A stretch of DNA of 64,000 bases from Ruegeria marina (GTDB taxonomy: Bacteria > Pseudomonadota > Alphaproteobacteria > Rhodobacterales > Rhodobacteraceae), in assembly GCF_900101475.1 (NCBI RefSeq), contig NZ_FMZV01000005.1, forward strand, positions 186,001-250,000, in the 5' to 3' direction. The notes under the pieces are model-generated. The model was not told where the DNA came from. It made no database searches and saw nothing but the letters and a program-made list of their open reading frames with translations. Each line of letters begins with the position of its first letter. The first letter of the stretch is position 1. Made by a program: the position numbers and the translations under genes. Below, piece after piece: positions 27,114-37,067 of the stretch.

Positions 27114-27870
27114 GGTCTTGTCCTTCCTCTGTGAGTGAGGTGAGGGCGCCGCCCTGGAGGAGCAGGGCCAATGTGGCGCCCAGGTCGAAATCGGATGTCG
27201 TTTCGGCGGCAGCTTCGAATGCAGCTCCGATGCTGGCGCCTGCTTGCAGGGCCTCGATCCAGTCGGCGCCGCCGGGGGGCAGCGGTTGCGGGATCGGGTC
27301 GTATTCGGGCCGGGTGATCAGCACATCCTGACCGCCCGGTTCCGGTTTCGGCGCGCCTTCTTCGGTATTGAACCGCCAGATCGCGTGGATCGGCCAGGGA
27401 GAGCGCACGACCTGCATGGCCGGGGCAAAGGACAGGTGTGCGGCCATCAGCGCATCCGGGTCGATGGCCAGCGCCTGCGGGTCGAGCGGGGAGCTGTCGG
27501 CGGCGTGATAGGCATGGCGTATGGCCAGTTCCAGCCGCGCTACATCGGGCAGGTAACCCAGGTGCGACAGTTGCTCCATCCCCGCGAGAAACTCGGGAAA
27601 CGCCGCGCCATAGAACATCATCAGCGGCGACGAGGGCGGGTGGAGGCGCAGGAAGATACCCGCGAGCCCGTCCATGTTCTGCGCGCCCAGCAACTTGGTG
27701 ATGACTGGAAAGGCCTGGTGCATCGCCTCGGTCAGCGACACGGCCACGTTGTTGCGATAGACGTTGAACCGGCGGCCTGCGGGATGTGCATCGGCATCGC
27801 GCAAACCCTCCGGGATCGCCCGGCCCGGATCAAGCAGAGCGGCATGGAATTCATCCTGTGTCACTGTCAT
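27088..27870 (-). CDS. bufC: DUF2063 / BufC-HvfC family protein
   Basis: The 260-residue protein starts [20 protein letters not shown] and contains [20 protein letters not shown] and [22 protein letters not shown], the signature of the DUF2063 N-terminal domain. BufC acts together with the MNIO enzyme, binding the precursor peptide and presenting it for modification. Its ATG overlaps the bufB stop (ATGA), the usual coupling for this enzyme pair. It lacks signal peptide or membrane segments, so modification is cytoplasmic. Confidence 0.9.
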   Translation of the reverse strand: MTVTQDEFHAALLDPGRAIPEGLRDADAHPAGRRFNVYRNNVAVSLTEAMHQAFPVITKLLGAQNMDGLAGIFLRLHPPSSPLMMFYGAAFPEFLAGMEQLSHLGYLPDVARLELAIRHAYHAADSSPLDPQALAIDPDALMAAHLSFAPAMQVVRSPWPIHAIWRFNTEEGAPKPEPGGQDVLITRPEYDPIPQPLPPGGADWIEALQAGASIGAAFEAAAETTSDFDLGATLALLLQGGALTSLTEEGQDHEPTRLDP

Positions 27871-28724
27871 GCCGGTAAGCGCTCCAGCGCGGTTCGGGCG
27901 CGCGCGGCCTCGGCCCGCAGGATGGGCCAGTCGGGCACGTCGGTATCCCATTCGATCAGGATCGGATTGGGGCCGGAGCGGTCAAGCACGTAGTCCAGCA
28001 GGGACCAGACTGGGTCCACCACCTCGCGCCCATGGCTGTCGATCAACAGCGGGCGGCCGTGGTCGTCGTGATCCTCGTCATGACCGCCGAGGTGGATCTC
28101 TCCAACATGGTCGAGCGGGTAGGCATCGATATATCCTTGCGGCGAGAAATCCAGGTTGGTGGCCGAGACAAAGACATTGTTCACGTCCAGGAGAAGGCCG
28201 CAGCCGGTGCGCCGGGCGATCTCGCGCAGGAAATCGGGCTCGGACCAGGTGCTTTCGGCGAAAGCGAGGTAGGAAGAGGGGTTCTCCAGCAGCATCCGGC
28301 GGCCGACCACCTCTTGCACCTGGTCGATGTGGCCGCAGACGCGGGTCAGCGTGGCATCGGTATAAGGCAGCGGAAGCAGGTCGTTCAGGAAATGGCTGTC
28401 ATGCGTGGACCAGGCCAGGTGTTCGGAAAAACTGGCCGGGTTCAGCCAGCCGACAAGGTGTTTCAGACGGGCCAGGTGATCGGCATCCAGCGGGGTTTCT
28501 CCGCCGATCGACAGGCCGACACCGTGAACGGAAATGGGGAATCGTTCGGACAGGTGCCGCAACTGGGCAATCGGCCGACCGCCCGCACCCATGTAATTCT
28601 CGGCGTGAATTTCCAACCAGCGGACGGGGCCGGGCGTGTCCAGGATTTCGGCGAAATGCTGCGGTTTGTAGCCGACGCCCGGCAGGGGCGGCAGGCCGCT
28701 TGGGGCGCGCGAACCATCGGGCAT
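27867..28724 (-). CDS. bufB: DUF692 multinuclear non-haem iron oxidase (MNIO) BufB
   Basis: A 285-residue TIM-barrel enzyme of the DUF692 family. [42 protein letters not shown] and [15 protein letters not shown] contain the conserved His, Asp, Glu and Asn residues that bind two or three iron atoms. MNIOs modify peptide cysteines, converting them to thiooxazole or oxazolone-type groups. The start at 28724 is set by AAAGGAG upstream; a longer frame has no family similarity. Precursor upstream and partner gene downstream support this function. Confidence 0.92.
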   Translation of the reverse strand: MPDGSRAPSGLPPLPGVGYKPQHFAEILDTPGPVRWLEIHAENYMGAGGRPIAQLRHLSERFPISVHGVGLSIGGETPLDADHLARLKHLVGWLNPASFSEHLAWSTHDSHFLNDLLPLPYTDATLTRVCGHIDQVQEVVGRRMLLENPSSYLAFAESTWSEPDFLREIARRTGCGLLLDVNNVFVSATNLDFSPQGYIDAYPLDHVGEIHLGGHDEDHDDHGRPLLIDSHGREVVDPVWSLLDYVLDRSGPNPILIEWDTDVPDWPILRAEAARARTALERLPA

Positions 28725-28804
28725 GAGAGGCTCCTTTCGGCAATCCCGGCGAGGCATTGAGAAGGGCGGGCCGGTGGGCAGCCCGCCCCCGTACTTTTCG
28801 GACC

Positions 28805-29110
28805 TTACGCGGGCATGTCGCGCGTCAGCGCATCCAGCGAACCCTTGCGCGGGGTGCCGTCAGCCTGAGCGGGCAGTTCGATGTTCTCGCAGGTGCCGGC
28901 ATCGACCAGCGTCCATGCATTGCCCTGATAATCCACGGTCGAGGTACCGGCGCAGGTGGTGCCTGGGCCAGCAGCGCAGTCGTTCTTGCCTGCCAGCGCT
29001 ACGCCGTAGCATTTTTCCTTGGCCTGTGCGCTTGCGGTGGTGGCCGTGGTGGCGGCGAGCGCTGCGGCAACGGCGCCAGCGACGGCCAGGGTCTTTGCGG
29101 TGTTCGACAT
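28805..29110 (-). CDS. bufA: Bufferin precursor peptide (DUF2282)
   Basis: 101 residues from ATG 29110, chosen over 29119 because AAAGGA lies 8 bases before it. A signal peptide runs to ASAQA near residue 30, unusual for a RiPP but typical of bufferins. The mature part has four Cys (34, 45, 53, 74) in [23 protein letters not shown] and AGTCEN. In characterised bufferins the two central Cys become thiooxazoles that bind copper and the outer two form a disulfide; the spacing fits. It heads the operon with bufB, bufC and doxX. Confidence 0.92.
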   Translation of the reverse strand: MSNTAKTLAVAGAVAAALAATTATTASAQAKEKCYGVALAGKNDCAAGPGTTCAGTSTVDYQGNAWTLVDAGTCENIELPAQADGTPRKGSLDALTRDMPA

Positions 29111-29280
29111 CTCGTTCATCCTTTGTGATCTTGTGATGTGTCGTTCTTGGACAGGTCAAAGGTAATGCACCCATGGCGCCGTTTGAATTCACGACCCCGT
29201 GTCTCACATTCCTGTCAGCAAGTGTTGGAAAGTATCGCCGGAAATCAAAGGGATTCTTCGGTGTCGTCCCGATAAAATGT

Positions 29281-29315
29281 TTCAGGCCGGCCCGCGGGAT
29301 GCGGTCCGGCCTGAA
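29281..29315 (-). terminator. Probable thrS terminator
   Basis: A 10-bp perfect stem TTCAGGCCGG/CCGGCCTGAA with a 15-base loop lies 19 bases beyond the thrS stop; on the minus strand it is followed by ACATTTTATC, a short T-rich stretch. The bufA promoter must lie between this and 29110. Confidence 0.65.
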
Positions 29316-29333
29316 GGTGTTTCGTGACAATTG

Positions 29334-31280
29334 TTACAGCAGGTCGGGCGGTGTCGCGGCGCGTGCCAGATCCCTTGTAACATCCGCGAGCGGCTGCACC
29401 CGGGTTTCCTTTTCGCCCAGGCGGCGGACGCTGACGGTGCGCTCCTCGACCTCGCGCTGGCCGACGGCGAGGATCACCGGCACCTTGCCCACCGAGTGCT
29501 CGCGGACCTTGTAGTTGATCTTCTCGTTGCGGGTATCGGCCTCGGCGCGGACGCCTGCGGCGCGCAGTCCGGCCACGACCTCGTGCACGTAATCGTCCGC
29601 CTCGGATATGATCGAGGCTACGACCACCTGGCGCGGTGCGAGCCAGAACGGCAGCTTGCCGGCGTGTTCCTCGATCAGGATCCCGATGAAGCGTTCGAAC
29701 GAGCCCAGCGTTGCCCGGTGCAGCATCACCGGCCGGTGCTTGGCCCCGTCGGCGCCGATATAGGTGGCGTCCAGCCGTTCGGGCAGCACGAAATCGACCT
29801 GGAAGGTGCCGCATTGCCAGTCGCGACCGATGGCGTCGGTCAGCACGAATTCCAGTTTCGGCCCGTAGAAGGCCCCTTCGCCGGGGTTCATTTCGGGCTC
29901 GATCCCGGCGGCGCGGGTGGCCGACAGCAGGGCGGTTTCGGCCTTGTCCCAGACCGCGTCCGAGCCGGCGCGGGTCTCGGGCCGGTCCGAGAACTTGACC
30001 TTGAAGCTCTCGAACCCGAGGTCCTTGTAGATCGCGCTGAGGAAGCGGATGAATTCGGCCGTTTCGCTTTCGATCTGTTCCTCGGTCGAGAAGATATGCG
30101 CGTCGTCCTGGGTGAATCCGCGCACCCGCATGATCCCGTGCAGCGCGCCCGAGGGCTCATAGCGGTTGCACGACCCGAACTCGGCCATCCGTAGCGGCAG
30201 GTCGCGGTAGGATTTCAGTCCGACCTTGAAGATTTCCACGTGGCACGGGCAGTTCATCGGCTTGAGCGCATTCACCGCCTTTTCGCGGGCGTGCTCCTCG
30301 TCCACCTCGACGATGAACATGTTCTCCTGATATTTCTCCCAGTGGCCCGAGCGTTCCCACAGCTTGCGGTCGACGACCTGCGGCGTGTTCACCTCGACAT
30401 AGCCGCCGCGGCGCTGCTGGCGGCGCATGTAGTCCTGCAGCGTGGTGTAGATGGTCCAGCCGTTGGGGTGCCAGAACACCTGGCCCGGCGCTTCTTCCTG
30501 CATGTGGAAGAGATCCATCTCGCGGCCCAGCTTGCGGTGGTCGCGCTTGGCGGCCTCTTCCAGCATGTGCAGATATGCCTTCAGCTTTTCCTTGTTGGTG
30601 AAGGCGACGCCATAGATGCGTTGCAGCATCGGGCGACTCGAGTCGCCCCGCCAATAGGCGCCGGCGATGGACATCAGTTTGAACGCGTCGCCCGGAACCT
30701 GGCCGGTATGTTGCAGATGCGGACCGCGGCAGAGATCCTGCCAGTGTCCGTGCCAGTACATGCGGATCGGCTCGTGGCCCGGAATGGCCTCGATCAACTC
30801 GACCTTGTAGGGTTCGCCCGAGGCCTTGTAGAATTCTATCGCGCGCTCGCGATCCCAGACCTCGGTGGTGACCGGGTCGCGGCGGTTGATGATCTCCTTC
30901 ATCTTCTTCTCGATCTGACCGAGGTCTTCGGGGGTGAAGGGCTCGGCCCGGTCAAAGTCGTAATACCAGCCGTTCTCGATGACGGGGCCGATGGTGACCT
31001 TGGTGGCGGGCCAGATTTCCTGCACGGCGCGGGCCATGATATGCGCAAGGTCATGGCGCACCAGTTCGTTGGCCTGCGCCTCGTCGGCCATGGTGTGAAT
31101 GGCGATGGCGGCATCCTGCGCGATGGGCCATTGCAGGTCCCAGTGCTTGCCGTCGACGGTGGCCGAAATGGCCTTTTTCGCCAGCGAGGTCGAGATGTCG
31201 GCGGCGACCTGCGCGGGCGTTACGCCTGCGTCGTAGGATCGTGCATTGCCATCGGGGAAGGTGAGAGAGATCTGGGCCAT
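29334..31280 (-). CDS. thrS: Threonine-tRNA ligase
   Basis: 648 residues, normal for the enzyme. It has the N-terminal TGS domain ([19 protein letters not shown]), the tRNA second-additional domain with [16 protein letters not shown], class II catalytic motifs including [11 protein letters not shown] that carries the zinc-binding Cys, [19 protein letters not shown], and a C-terminal anticodon-binding domain ([12 protein letters not shown] onward). It charges tRNA-Thr in the cytoplasm. All domains are intact. Confidence 0.96.
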   Translation of the reverse strand: MAQISLTFPDGNARSYDAGVTPAQVAADISTSLAKKAISATVDGKHWDLQWPIAQDAAIAIHTMADEAQANELVRHDLAHIMARAVQEIWPATKVTIGPVIENGWYYDFDRAEPFTPEDLGQIEKKMKEIINRRDPVTTEVWDRERAIEFYKASGEPYKVELIEAIPGHEPIRMYWHGHWQDLCRGPHLQHTGQVPGDAFKLMSIAGAYWRGDSSRPMLQRIYGVAFTNKEKLKAYLHMLEEAAKRDHRKLGREMDLFHMQEEAPGQVFWHPNGWTIYTTLQDYMRRQQRRGGYVEVNTPQVVDRKLWERSGHWEKYQENMFIVEVDEEHAREKAVNALKPMNCPCHVEIFKVGLKSYRDLPLRMAEFGSCNRYEPSGALHGIMRVRGFTQDDAHIFSTEEQIESETAEFIRFLSAIYKDLGFESFKVKFSDRPETRAGSDAVWDKAETALLSATRAAGIEPEMNPGEGAFYGPKLEFVLTDAIGRDWQCGTFQVDFVLPERLDATYIGADGAKHRPVMLHRATLGSFERFIGILIEEHAGKLPFWLAPRQVVVASIISEADDYVHEVVAGLRAAGVRAEADTRNEKINYKVREHSVGKVPVILAVGQREVEERTVSVRRLGEKETRVQPLADVTRDLARAATPPDLL

Positions 31281-31557
31281 GACTGGCGGCTCCTCGTCGG
31301 TTTGGCGCCCACTGAACGCCCGGTTGCGGGTTATGGTGTGCGCCCGATTTGGCAGGTGGGCTGCGGCCTGTCAAGCGATCACAGGACAGCGGGCGGCGCG
31401 CCGTGGCGCCGGGCCGTATGGGCTTCCCGTTTGCTACGGGAAGATGTCGGGCGGGCGGCTTGCCTTCGGGGCGGTGACATGCAGGATGGTGGTGGACTGA
31501 CCGGCCCTGTCGCCTGCGACCGTGGCGGGTTGGCCAACGCCGCAGCTGGAGAACCGA

Positions 31558-32307
31558 ATGAGCGCCACCATCTTTCTGGATACGCCGCAGGGCCGCAGGC
31601 TGGCCTATCACCTGACGCCGGGGGCGGGACCCTGCATCGTGTTCCTTGGTGGACTGAAATCCGACATGGAGGGCACCAAGGCGGTGCATCTCGAAGCCTG
31701 GGCGCGGGGGCGGGGGTACGGATTTCTCCGGTTTGACTATTCGGGGCATGGCGAAAGCTCGGGCATTTTCGACGAGGGCGCCATCGGCGACTGGCATCAG
31801 GACACGCTGGCGGTGATCGACGAGCTCACCGAAGGCCCGCTGATCGTGGTCGGATCGTCGATGGGCGGCTGGCAGGCGCTGTTGCTGGCGCGGGCGCGGC
31901 CCGAGCGGATCGCTGGTATGGTGACCATCGCCGCCGCGCCGGATTTCACCGAAGACGGCTGGTGGGCCGGTTTCGACGGGGCGCAGAAGGTGCAGCTGAT
32001 GGCTGTCGGGCGGGTGGAATTGCCGTCGGATTACATGGAGCCCTATGTCGTCACCCGCCGGATGGTCGAGGACGGGCGCGACCATCTGGTGCTGCGCACG
32101 CCGCTCGACCTGCCGTTTCCGGTCCGTTTCCTGCAAGGCACCGCCGACACGGCGGTCTCGGTCGAAACGGCCATCCGGCTCTTACAGCATGCGACGGGCC
32201 CCGACATGCGGCTGTTGCTCGTCAAGGATGCCGATCACCGGTTCTCGGATGAGACTTGCCTGAAGATCATCGAAGATGCGGTGATTGTCGTTCGGGGGCA
32301 TGGCTGA
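31558..32307 (+). CDS. Alpha/beta hydrolase, ABHD10/thioesterase-like
   Basis: 249 residues. The nucleophile elbow is GSSMGG, the oxyanion region CIVFLGGLKSDMEGTKA and the strand FLRFDYSGHGESSG is typical of ABHD10-like (palmitoyl-protein thioesterase-like) hydrolases; a late DADHRFSD supplies the His. It is the first gene of a unit whose stop and start codons overlap (TGATG with the next gene). The substrate cannot be told from sequence. Confidence 0.85.
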   Translation: MSATIFLDTPQGRRLAYHLTPGAGPCIVFLGGLKSDMEGTKAVHLEAWARGRGYGFLRFDYSGHGESSGIFDEGAIGDWHQDTLAVIDELTEGPLIVVGSSMGGWQALLLARARPERIAGMVTIAAAPDFTEDGWWAGFDGAQKVQLMAVGRVELPSDYMEPYVVTRRMVEDGRDHLVLRTPLDLPFPVRFLQGTADTAVSVETAIRLLQHATGPDMRLLLVKDADHRFSDETCLKIIEDAVIVVRGHG

Positions 32308-33299
32308 TGCGGCGCCCGGGCCGGTTCCTCGGGCGCGTTCTGGCGCTCTTGCTGCTGGCGGGCGGGCTGGTCTGGTGGCTTGGACCTTATGAAAAGGTCG
32401 ACCTGGCCGCAGGGTTCGAACCGCGCAGGTTCGGCGAAGGGGTGCAGGTCTATTTCGAAAGTGTCGAGTCGCGGTTTTCCGACATCACGCCCGGTGTTGA
32501 AAAACGGGTAATCTGGGCGCCGGGCGGATACGAGCGGCGGACGCCCTATTCGGTGGTCTACCTGCACGGGTTCTCGGCCACCTCCGAGGAGATCCGCCCG
32601 GTTCCCGACCGTATCGCCGGGGCGCTGGATGCGAACCTGGTCTATACCCGGTTGCAGGGGCACGGGCGCGGCAGCGCGGCGATGACCGAAGGCACCGCAT
32701 CGGGCTGGATGCGGGATGCGGCCGAGGCGCTGGCGGCGGGCCGGGCTGTCGGCGAAAAGGTGATCGTCCTGTCCACCTCGACCGGCGGCACGCTGGCGGC
32801 GGCGGCGGCGCTTGATCCGGAAATGTCGGCGGATGTGGTGGCGATGATCCTGGTCTCGCCCAATTTCGGGGTGAACGATCCGCTGGCCTTTGTGCCGAGC
32901 TTGCCGGGCGCGCGGTACTGGCTGCCGCTGGTCATGGGGGGCGAACGGGATGTCAGCAGCCCCGATCCGGCAAAGAACACCTATTGGACCAGCCGCTATT
33001 CCTGGGAGGCTGTCGTGCCGATGGCGGCGCTGGTCAAGGCGGTGGTGGGGCTTGATTTTTCCCTGGCGCAAATTCCGGCGCTGTTCTGGTTCTCGCCTGA
33101 CGACAAGGTGGTGCGCCCCGACCTGACCCGCCAGGTGGCGGCGCGCTGGGGCGGGCCGGTCGAGGTACGGAACGTGACCATGGGTCCGGGGGACGACCCG
33201 TCCTCGCATGTGGTGGCGGGCGATATCATGTCCCCGGGCCAGACCGACGCGGCGGTGGCCGGCATGCTGGACTGGCTGAAGGCACAGGGGATCGAATGA
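32307..33299 (+). CDS. Membrane-anchored alpha/beta hydrolase
   Basis: 330 residues. One N-terminal hydrophobic helix (FLGRVLALLLLAGGLVWWLG) should anchor or export it. The hydrolase core has VVYLHGFSATSEEIRP (oxyanion) and STSTGGTLAA where the nucleophile elbow reads S-T-S-T-G-G rather than the usual GxSxG, the central Ser being kept. SPDDKVVRP carries the acid and a late SSHVVAG the His. Its ATG overlaps the preceding stop by one base, and its own stop overlaps the VOC gene. Confidence 0.8.
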   Translation: MRRPGRFLGRVLALLLLAGGLVWWLGPYEKVDLAAGFEPRRFGEGVQVYFESVESRFSDITPGVEKRVIWAPGGYERRTPYSVVYLHGFSATSEEIRPVPDRIAGALDANLVYTRLQGHGRGSAAMTEGTASGWMRDAAEALAAGRAVGEKVIVLSTSTGGTLAAAAALDPEMSADVVAMILVSPNFGVNDPLAFVPSLPGARYWLPLVMGGERDVSSPDPAKNTYWTSRYSWEAVVPMAALVKAVVGLDFSLAQIPALFWFSPDDKVVRPDLTRQVAARWGGPVEVRNVTMGPGDDPSSHVVAGDIMSPGQTDAAVAGMLDWLKAQGIE

Positions 33300-33727
33300 T
33301 GGAGCAACGTGTCAGCCTGATCACCATCGGGGTGGCCGACCTGGAGGCGGCGGCGGCGTTTTACGAAGCGCTGGGCTGGCAGCGCGTGGAAACACCCGAG
33401 GGCATTGTCGTGTTCGATCTGATCGGGCAGGCGCTGGGGCTCTATCCGCTGGCTGCGCTGGCCGCCGACATCGGCGTGCCGCAGGAGCGGTTGGGACATG
33501 GCGCGGTGACGCTGAGCCATAATCTGTCCAGCCCGGAGGCGGTCGACGCGCTGCTGGAACGGGCTGGGTCGGCGGGGGCCGACATCCTGAGATCCGGGCA
33601 CGAGGTGTTCTGGGGCGGCTACATCGGCTATTTCCGCGCGCCGGACGGCAGTATCTGGGAGATCGCGCACAACCCGTTCTCGGCGCTGGGGCCGAACGGC
33701 GAATTCCGCTGGAACGGCTACGGTTGA
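33296..33727 (+). CDS. VOC-superfamily (glyoxalase-like) protein
   Basis: 143 residues, a single vicinal-oxygen-chelate module: LITIGVADLEAAAAFYEALGW at the start and IGYFRAPDGSIWEIAHNPF at the end, as in glyoxalase/bleomycin-resistance proteins of unknown substrate. The Glu in IWEIAHN is a potential metal ligand, but the first-strand His is replaced by Thr/Ile, so metal binding is uncertain. It overlaps both neighbours by 1-4 bases, placing it inside the hydrolase operon. Confidence 0.82.
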   Translation: MMEQRVSLITIGVADLEAAAAFYEALGWQRVETPEGIVVFDLIGQALGLYPLAALAADIGVPQERLGHGAVTLSHNLSSPEAVDALLERAGSAGADILRSGHEVFWGGYIGYFRAPDGSIWEIAHNPFSALGPNGEFRWNGYG

Positions 33728-34359
33728 TGCGCCGTCCGGGCAGCATGTGGAGCCTGGAGACGCTGGGTCGGGTGCGCCTGTCGCGGCATTTCTTCATGCG
33801 CGATTTCCTGTACTCCGAGATCGGAAATTTCCACGAGAAACAGAATATCCCTGACGACCCCGATCTGGCGATCGAGACCGGGCGGGCGTTCTGCGAAGCA
33901 CTGATGGATCCGCTGGAAGAGACCTTTGGCCGCATCGCGGTACGCTCGGGCTATCGCTCGGCCACGCTGAACCAGTTCGGCAATGAAAACCGGCTGAACT
34001 GTGCCCGCAACGATCACCCACTGGAGTGCCACATCTGGGACAGGGGCCGGGGAGAGGCGCGCGTTGCCGGAGCCTCGATCATAATTCCGTGGTTTGCCGA
34101 CCGGTATGCGCAGGGACGGGACTGGCGCGATCTTGCGTGGTGGCTGCACGATCATCTGGACTATTCCGAGATCTGGTTCTTTCCCCGGCTCTGCGCTTTC
34201 AACCTGGTGTGGCGTCCGACGCCCCTGCGGCGGATCGACAGCTATATCGCGTCGCGCGGGCGGCTGGTTGTCGCAGGACATACGCCGCTGGTGCCTTTGG
34301 CCGAACGGCAAGCGGCCTATGCCGATTTCCCGCCCTTCCGTGGCATTCGATACCCCTGA
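33727..34359 (+). CDS. M15-peptidase-like hypothetical protein
   Basis: 210 residues. The segment RIAVRSGYRSATLNQFGN followed by a His-rich NDHPLECHIWD resembles the D-Ala-D-Ala carboxypeptidase (M15) fold, where SGYRS and a downstream His/Asp build the zinc site. The third ligand region reads DYSEIWFFPRLCAFNLVWRP without the usual His, so it may be inactive or use another residue. No signal peptide. It begins on the preceding stop codon (TGATG). Confidence 0.6.
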   Translation: MRRPGSMWSLETLGRVRLSRHFFMRDFLYSEIGNFHEKQNIPDDPDLAIETGRAFCEALMDPLEETFGRIAVRSGYRSATLNQFGNENRLNCARNDHPLECHIWDRGRGEARVAGASIIIPWFADRYAQGRDWRDLAWWLHDHLDYSEIWFFPRLCAFNLVWRPTPLRRIDSYIASRGRLVVAGHTPLVPLAERQAAYADFPPFRGIRYP

Positions 34360-34429
34360 CGGGACTTGCCCGGCCCGCCGAAACTGCTCATTGTGCCGGT
34401 GGTTTACGAGAGTGGCGGAAGGGATGACA

Positions 34430-35125
34430 ATGACCGAACCTCTGGTTCTGTTGCCGGGCATGGCCTGTGATGTGCGGCTGTTCGAGCATCAGATTCGCCA
34501 TTTGTCGCAGGATCGTGCCGTCACCTTCTGCCCGATCACCCAGTCCGACCGCATCGAGGATATTGCCCGGGCGATCCTGCCGCAATTGCCCGCCCGTTTT
34601 GCGCTGGCCGGGCTCAGCATGGGGGGCATCGTGGCGATGGAACTGATGCGGCGTGCGCCCGAGCGGATCAGCCGGCTGTGCCTGATGTCCACCGACGCGA
34701 CGACCGATACGCCGCAGATGGCCGCCGCGCGCGAGCCGCTGATGATCAGCGCGCGGGTGGGCAAACTGGACCAGGCGCTGGCCCAGATGATGCGCCCCGA
34801 AACGCTGGCGCCAGGGCCGGGGCGGATGGCGGTTCTGGATCTGCTGCGCGACATGGGCGTCGGGCTGGGACCCGATGTCTTCGTGCGCCAGATGAAAGCG
34901 TTGCAGCGGCGGCCCGATCAGCAGGGGACCCTGCGCAAGATCAAGGTCCCGACGCTGATCCTGTGCGGCGCGCATGACCGGATGACCTCGGTCAGGAGGC
35001 ATGGTTTTCTGGCAGAACTGATCGCAGGGGCCGAACTTCGGGTGATCGAGGATGCGGGCCATCTGCCGACGCTGGAGACGCCCGAGACAGTGACCGAGTA
35101 TCTGCGCGCCTGGCTGACGGCCTGA
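34430..35125 (+). CDS. Alpha/beta hydrolase, 231 aa
   Basis: The compact hydrolase has LVLLPGMACDVRLFEHQ (oxyanion), the nucleophile elbow GLSMGG, the acid in LCGAHDRMTS and the His in EDAGHLPTLE, a complete triad. The ATG at 34430 is preferred to 34424 because GGAAGGG then lies at a proper distance. It lies 70 bases after the M15-like gene on the same strand and may belong to the same transcript. Esterase, lactonase or carbon-carbon hydrolase are all possible. Confidence 0.85.
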   Translation: MTEPLVLLPGMACDVRLFEHQIRHLSQDRAVTFCPITQSDRIEDIARAILPQLPARFALAGLSMGGIVAMELMRRAPERISRLCLMSTDATTDTPQMAAAREPLMISARVGKLDQALAQMMRPETLAPGPGRMAVLDLLRDMGVGLGPDVFVRQMKALQRRPDQQGTLRKIKVPTLILCGAHDRMTSVRRHGFLAELIAGAELRVIEDAGHLPTLETPETVTEYLRAWLTA

Positions 35126-35129
35126 GGGC

Positions 35130-35714
35130 TCAGCGATAGAGTGCTTGCCGCTCTTCTTTCGTCAGGATACGGGCTTCGGCAACCGGTTTACCAGTTGCGG
35201 TGTCGAAGAAAGCGGTCTCGCGCCAGCGGCCCGATAGTCGCGCGGCCAGCATGCGCGAAAACAGGCCATAGACGGCCGGCGCGATGTTGACATGCTTGTG
35301 GCCGCCGCCGGGCTGCGGCACGAAGGCCCTGGTCCTGACCGGTCCCAGGGCCGCGATGTCGGCAAGACGGCGGGTGTTGAACCCGGCAAAGGGGGTCTTG
35401 GGGGATTTCAGGGTGGTTGCGATCGGAGTGTTGCAGCAATTGGCGTACCAGCGGAGCAAACCCTTGGGCGACAGGCGCATCAATGCAAGATGCTGGCGGC
35501 CTTTCTCGATCACGATCCCATCTGGGCTGAGCTGGAAGATGTCGACCGGTCCGGGTGCGGGGTCCGGTTGGCCGAAGAACACCTCACCTGCCCGGCAATC
35601 GGCGCAGTAGCAGACCACATGCGTTCCCGATTGCACCGCTGCCGGTGTCAGGTGTCCTTCGAGCGCCCCGCACGCGCAGGCGAATGCCAGCGGCCGGGCG
35701 GGGCGTCTGGGCAT
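35130..35714 (-). CDS. DUF6151 / GFA-like zinc protein
   Basis: 194 residues with Cys motifs CACG near the start, CYCADC around residue 36, and CC in YANCCNTPI; these four Cys groups resemble the zinc sites of the glutathione-dependent formaldehyde-activating (GFA) fold. A DUF6151-type protein is my best match from memory. It follows phaZ by 2 bases on the same strand, so it is translated with the PHA depolymerase, though no link to PHA is established. Confidence 0.72.
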   Translation of the reverse strand: MPRRPARPLAFACACGALEGHLTPAAVQSGTHVVCYCADCRAGEVFFGQPDPAPGPVDIFQLSPDGIVIEKGRQHLALMRLSPKGLLRWYANCCNTPIATTLKSPKTPFAGFNTRRLADIAALGPVRTRAFVPQPGGGHKHVNIAPAVYGLFSRMLAARLSGRWRETAFFDTATGKPVAEARILTKEERQALYR

Positions 35715-35716
35715 TC

Positions 35717-36991
35717 TCAGGCGGCCGAGTTCGTGTTGGCGGCCTTGACCTGACGAGCCTTGCGCGCGTTGGTGTTCATGAAGTCGATCACCAGCGGGCG
35801 GATATTGTCGCGCCAGCTGCGGCCGGCGAAGATGCCGTAATGGCCGGCGCCGGGCTCAAGGTGGCTGGCCTTCATGCTGTCGGGCAGGCTTGTGCACAGG
35901 CCGAGCGCGGCGATGCACTGGCCGGGGGCCGAGATATCGTCATTGGCGCCTTCGACGGTCATGACCGCGACATCGGTGATCTTGGAAATGTCGACCTTGT
36001 GACCGGCCACGATGAACTTGTTCTTGGCGATCTCGCGCTTCTTGAACACCCGCTCGACGGTCGAGAGGTAGAATTCCGCTGTCATGTCCATGACTGCAAG
36101 GTATTCGTCGTAGAACCGGTTGTGCGCGTCGTGGTCCGACGCCTCGTCTCGCATCACGCGATAGATCTGCTCCGAAAAGGCCTTGGAATGGCGGTCGGCG
36201 TTCATCGACATGAAGGAGGCGAGCTGCAACAGGCCGGGATAGACCATGCGCCCAACACCCTTGTACTTGAAGCCGACGCGCTGGATCATCGACTGTTCCA
36301 GCTGGCCCATGGTGACGCGGCGGCCGAAATCGGTCACTTCGGTCGGGGTTGCGTCGGGATCAACGGGGCCGCCGATCAGGGTCAGGGTGCTGGGCTGCGC
36401 CTTTGGGTCTAGTTCGGCCAGATAGGCGGTGGCGGCCAGCGTCAGCGGTGCCGGCTGGCAGACAGCGACTACATGAGTGTCCGGGCCCAGTTCGCGCATG
36501 AAATCAACGAGGTACAGTGTATAATCCTCGACGTCGAACTTACCGGCTGACACCGGGATGTCGCGGGCATTGTGCCAGTCGGTGATATAGACCTCGCAAT
36601 TGACCAGCAGGCTCTTGACCGTCGAACGCAGCAGTGTTGCGTAGTGCCCCGACATCGGTGCCACGATCAGAACCTTGCGGGGCTGGGTCTTGCGGCCGGC
36701 AACATTGAAATGGACCAGGTCGCCGAAATCGCGTTCCACCACCGTGGTGATCTCGACCAGGTGATCCTTGCCGTCCTCGCAGGTGAAAGTGCGGATACCC
36801 CAGTCAGGCTTGACGACCATGCGCTGGAAGGTGCGCTCGGTCACCTCGCCCCAGGCGGCCAGCCAGTTGAATGCGGGGTTTGGAGTCATCGAAAAGGCGG
36901 GGTAAGACGCCATTGCGCTGGCAGTTGCCCCAAGCCATTGGTTGGTGTTTCGAAGGGTTTCCATCAAGTCGTAGGTCATCATATAGCGCAT
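35717..36991 (-). CDS. phaZ: Intracellular polyhydroxyalkanoate depolymerase
   Basis: 424 residues starting MRYMMTYDLMETLRNTNQWL. VCQPAPLTLAA carries the Cys nucleophile typical of intracellular PHB depolymerases (PhaZ1 type), with the acid in EGANDDISAPGQ and His in EPGAGHYGIFAGRSW. It releases hydroxybutyrate from storage granules in the cytoplasm. The ribosome binding site is TAGGAGG. It is divergent from phaC, and a PhaR-type site lies between them. Confidence 0.93.
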   Translation of the reverse strand: MRYMMTYDLMETLRNTNQWLGATASAMASYPAFSMTPNPAFNWLAAWGEVTERTFQRMVVKPDWGIRTFTCEDGKDHLVEITTVVERDFGDLVHFNVAGRKTQPRKVLIVAPMSGHYATLLRSTVKSLLVNCEVYITDWHNARDIPVSAGKFDVEDYTLYLVDFMRELGPDTHVVAVCQPAPLTLAATAYLAELDPKAQPSTLTLIGGPVDPDATPTEVTDFGRRVTMGQLEQSMIQRVGFKYKGVGRMVYPGLLQLASFMSMNADRHSKAFSEQIYRVMRDEASDHDAHNRFYDEYLAVMDMTAEFYLSTVERVFKKREIAKNKFIVAGHKVDISKITDVAVMTVEGANDDISAPGQCIAALGLCTSLPDSMKASHLEPGAGHYGIFAGRSWRDNIRPLVIDFMNTNARKARQVKAANTNSAA

Positions 36992-37067
36992 GAAATGGGC
37001 CTCCTAAGCCACACCCATAGAGTTCGGACCATTCGTCGCTTTGCCCCCCGACGCCCACGACGCTATT

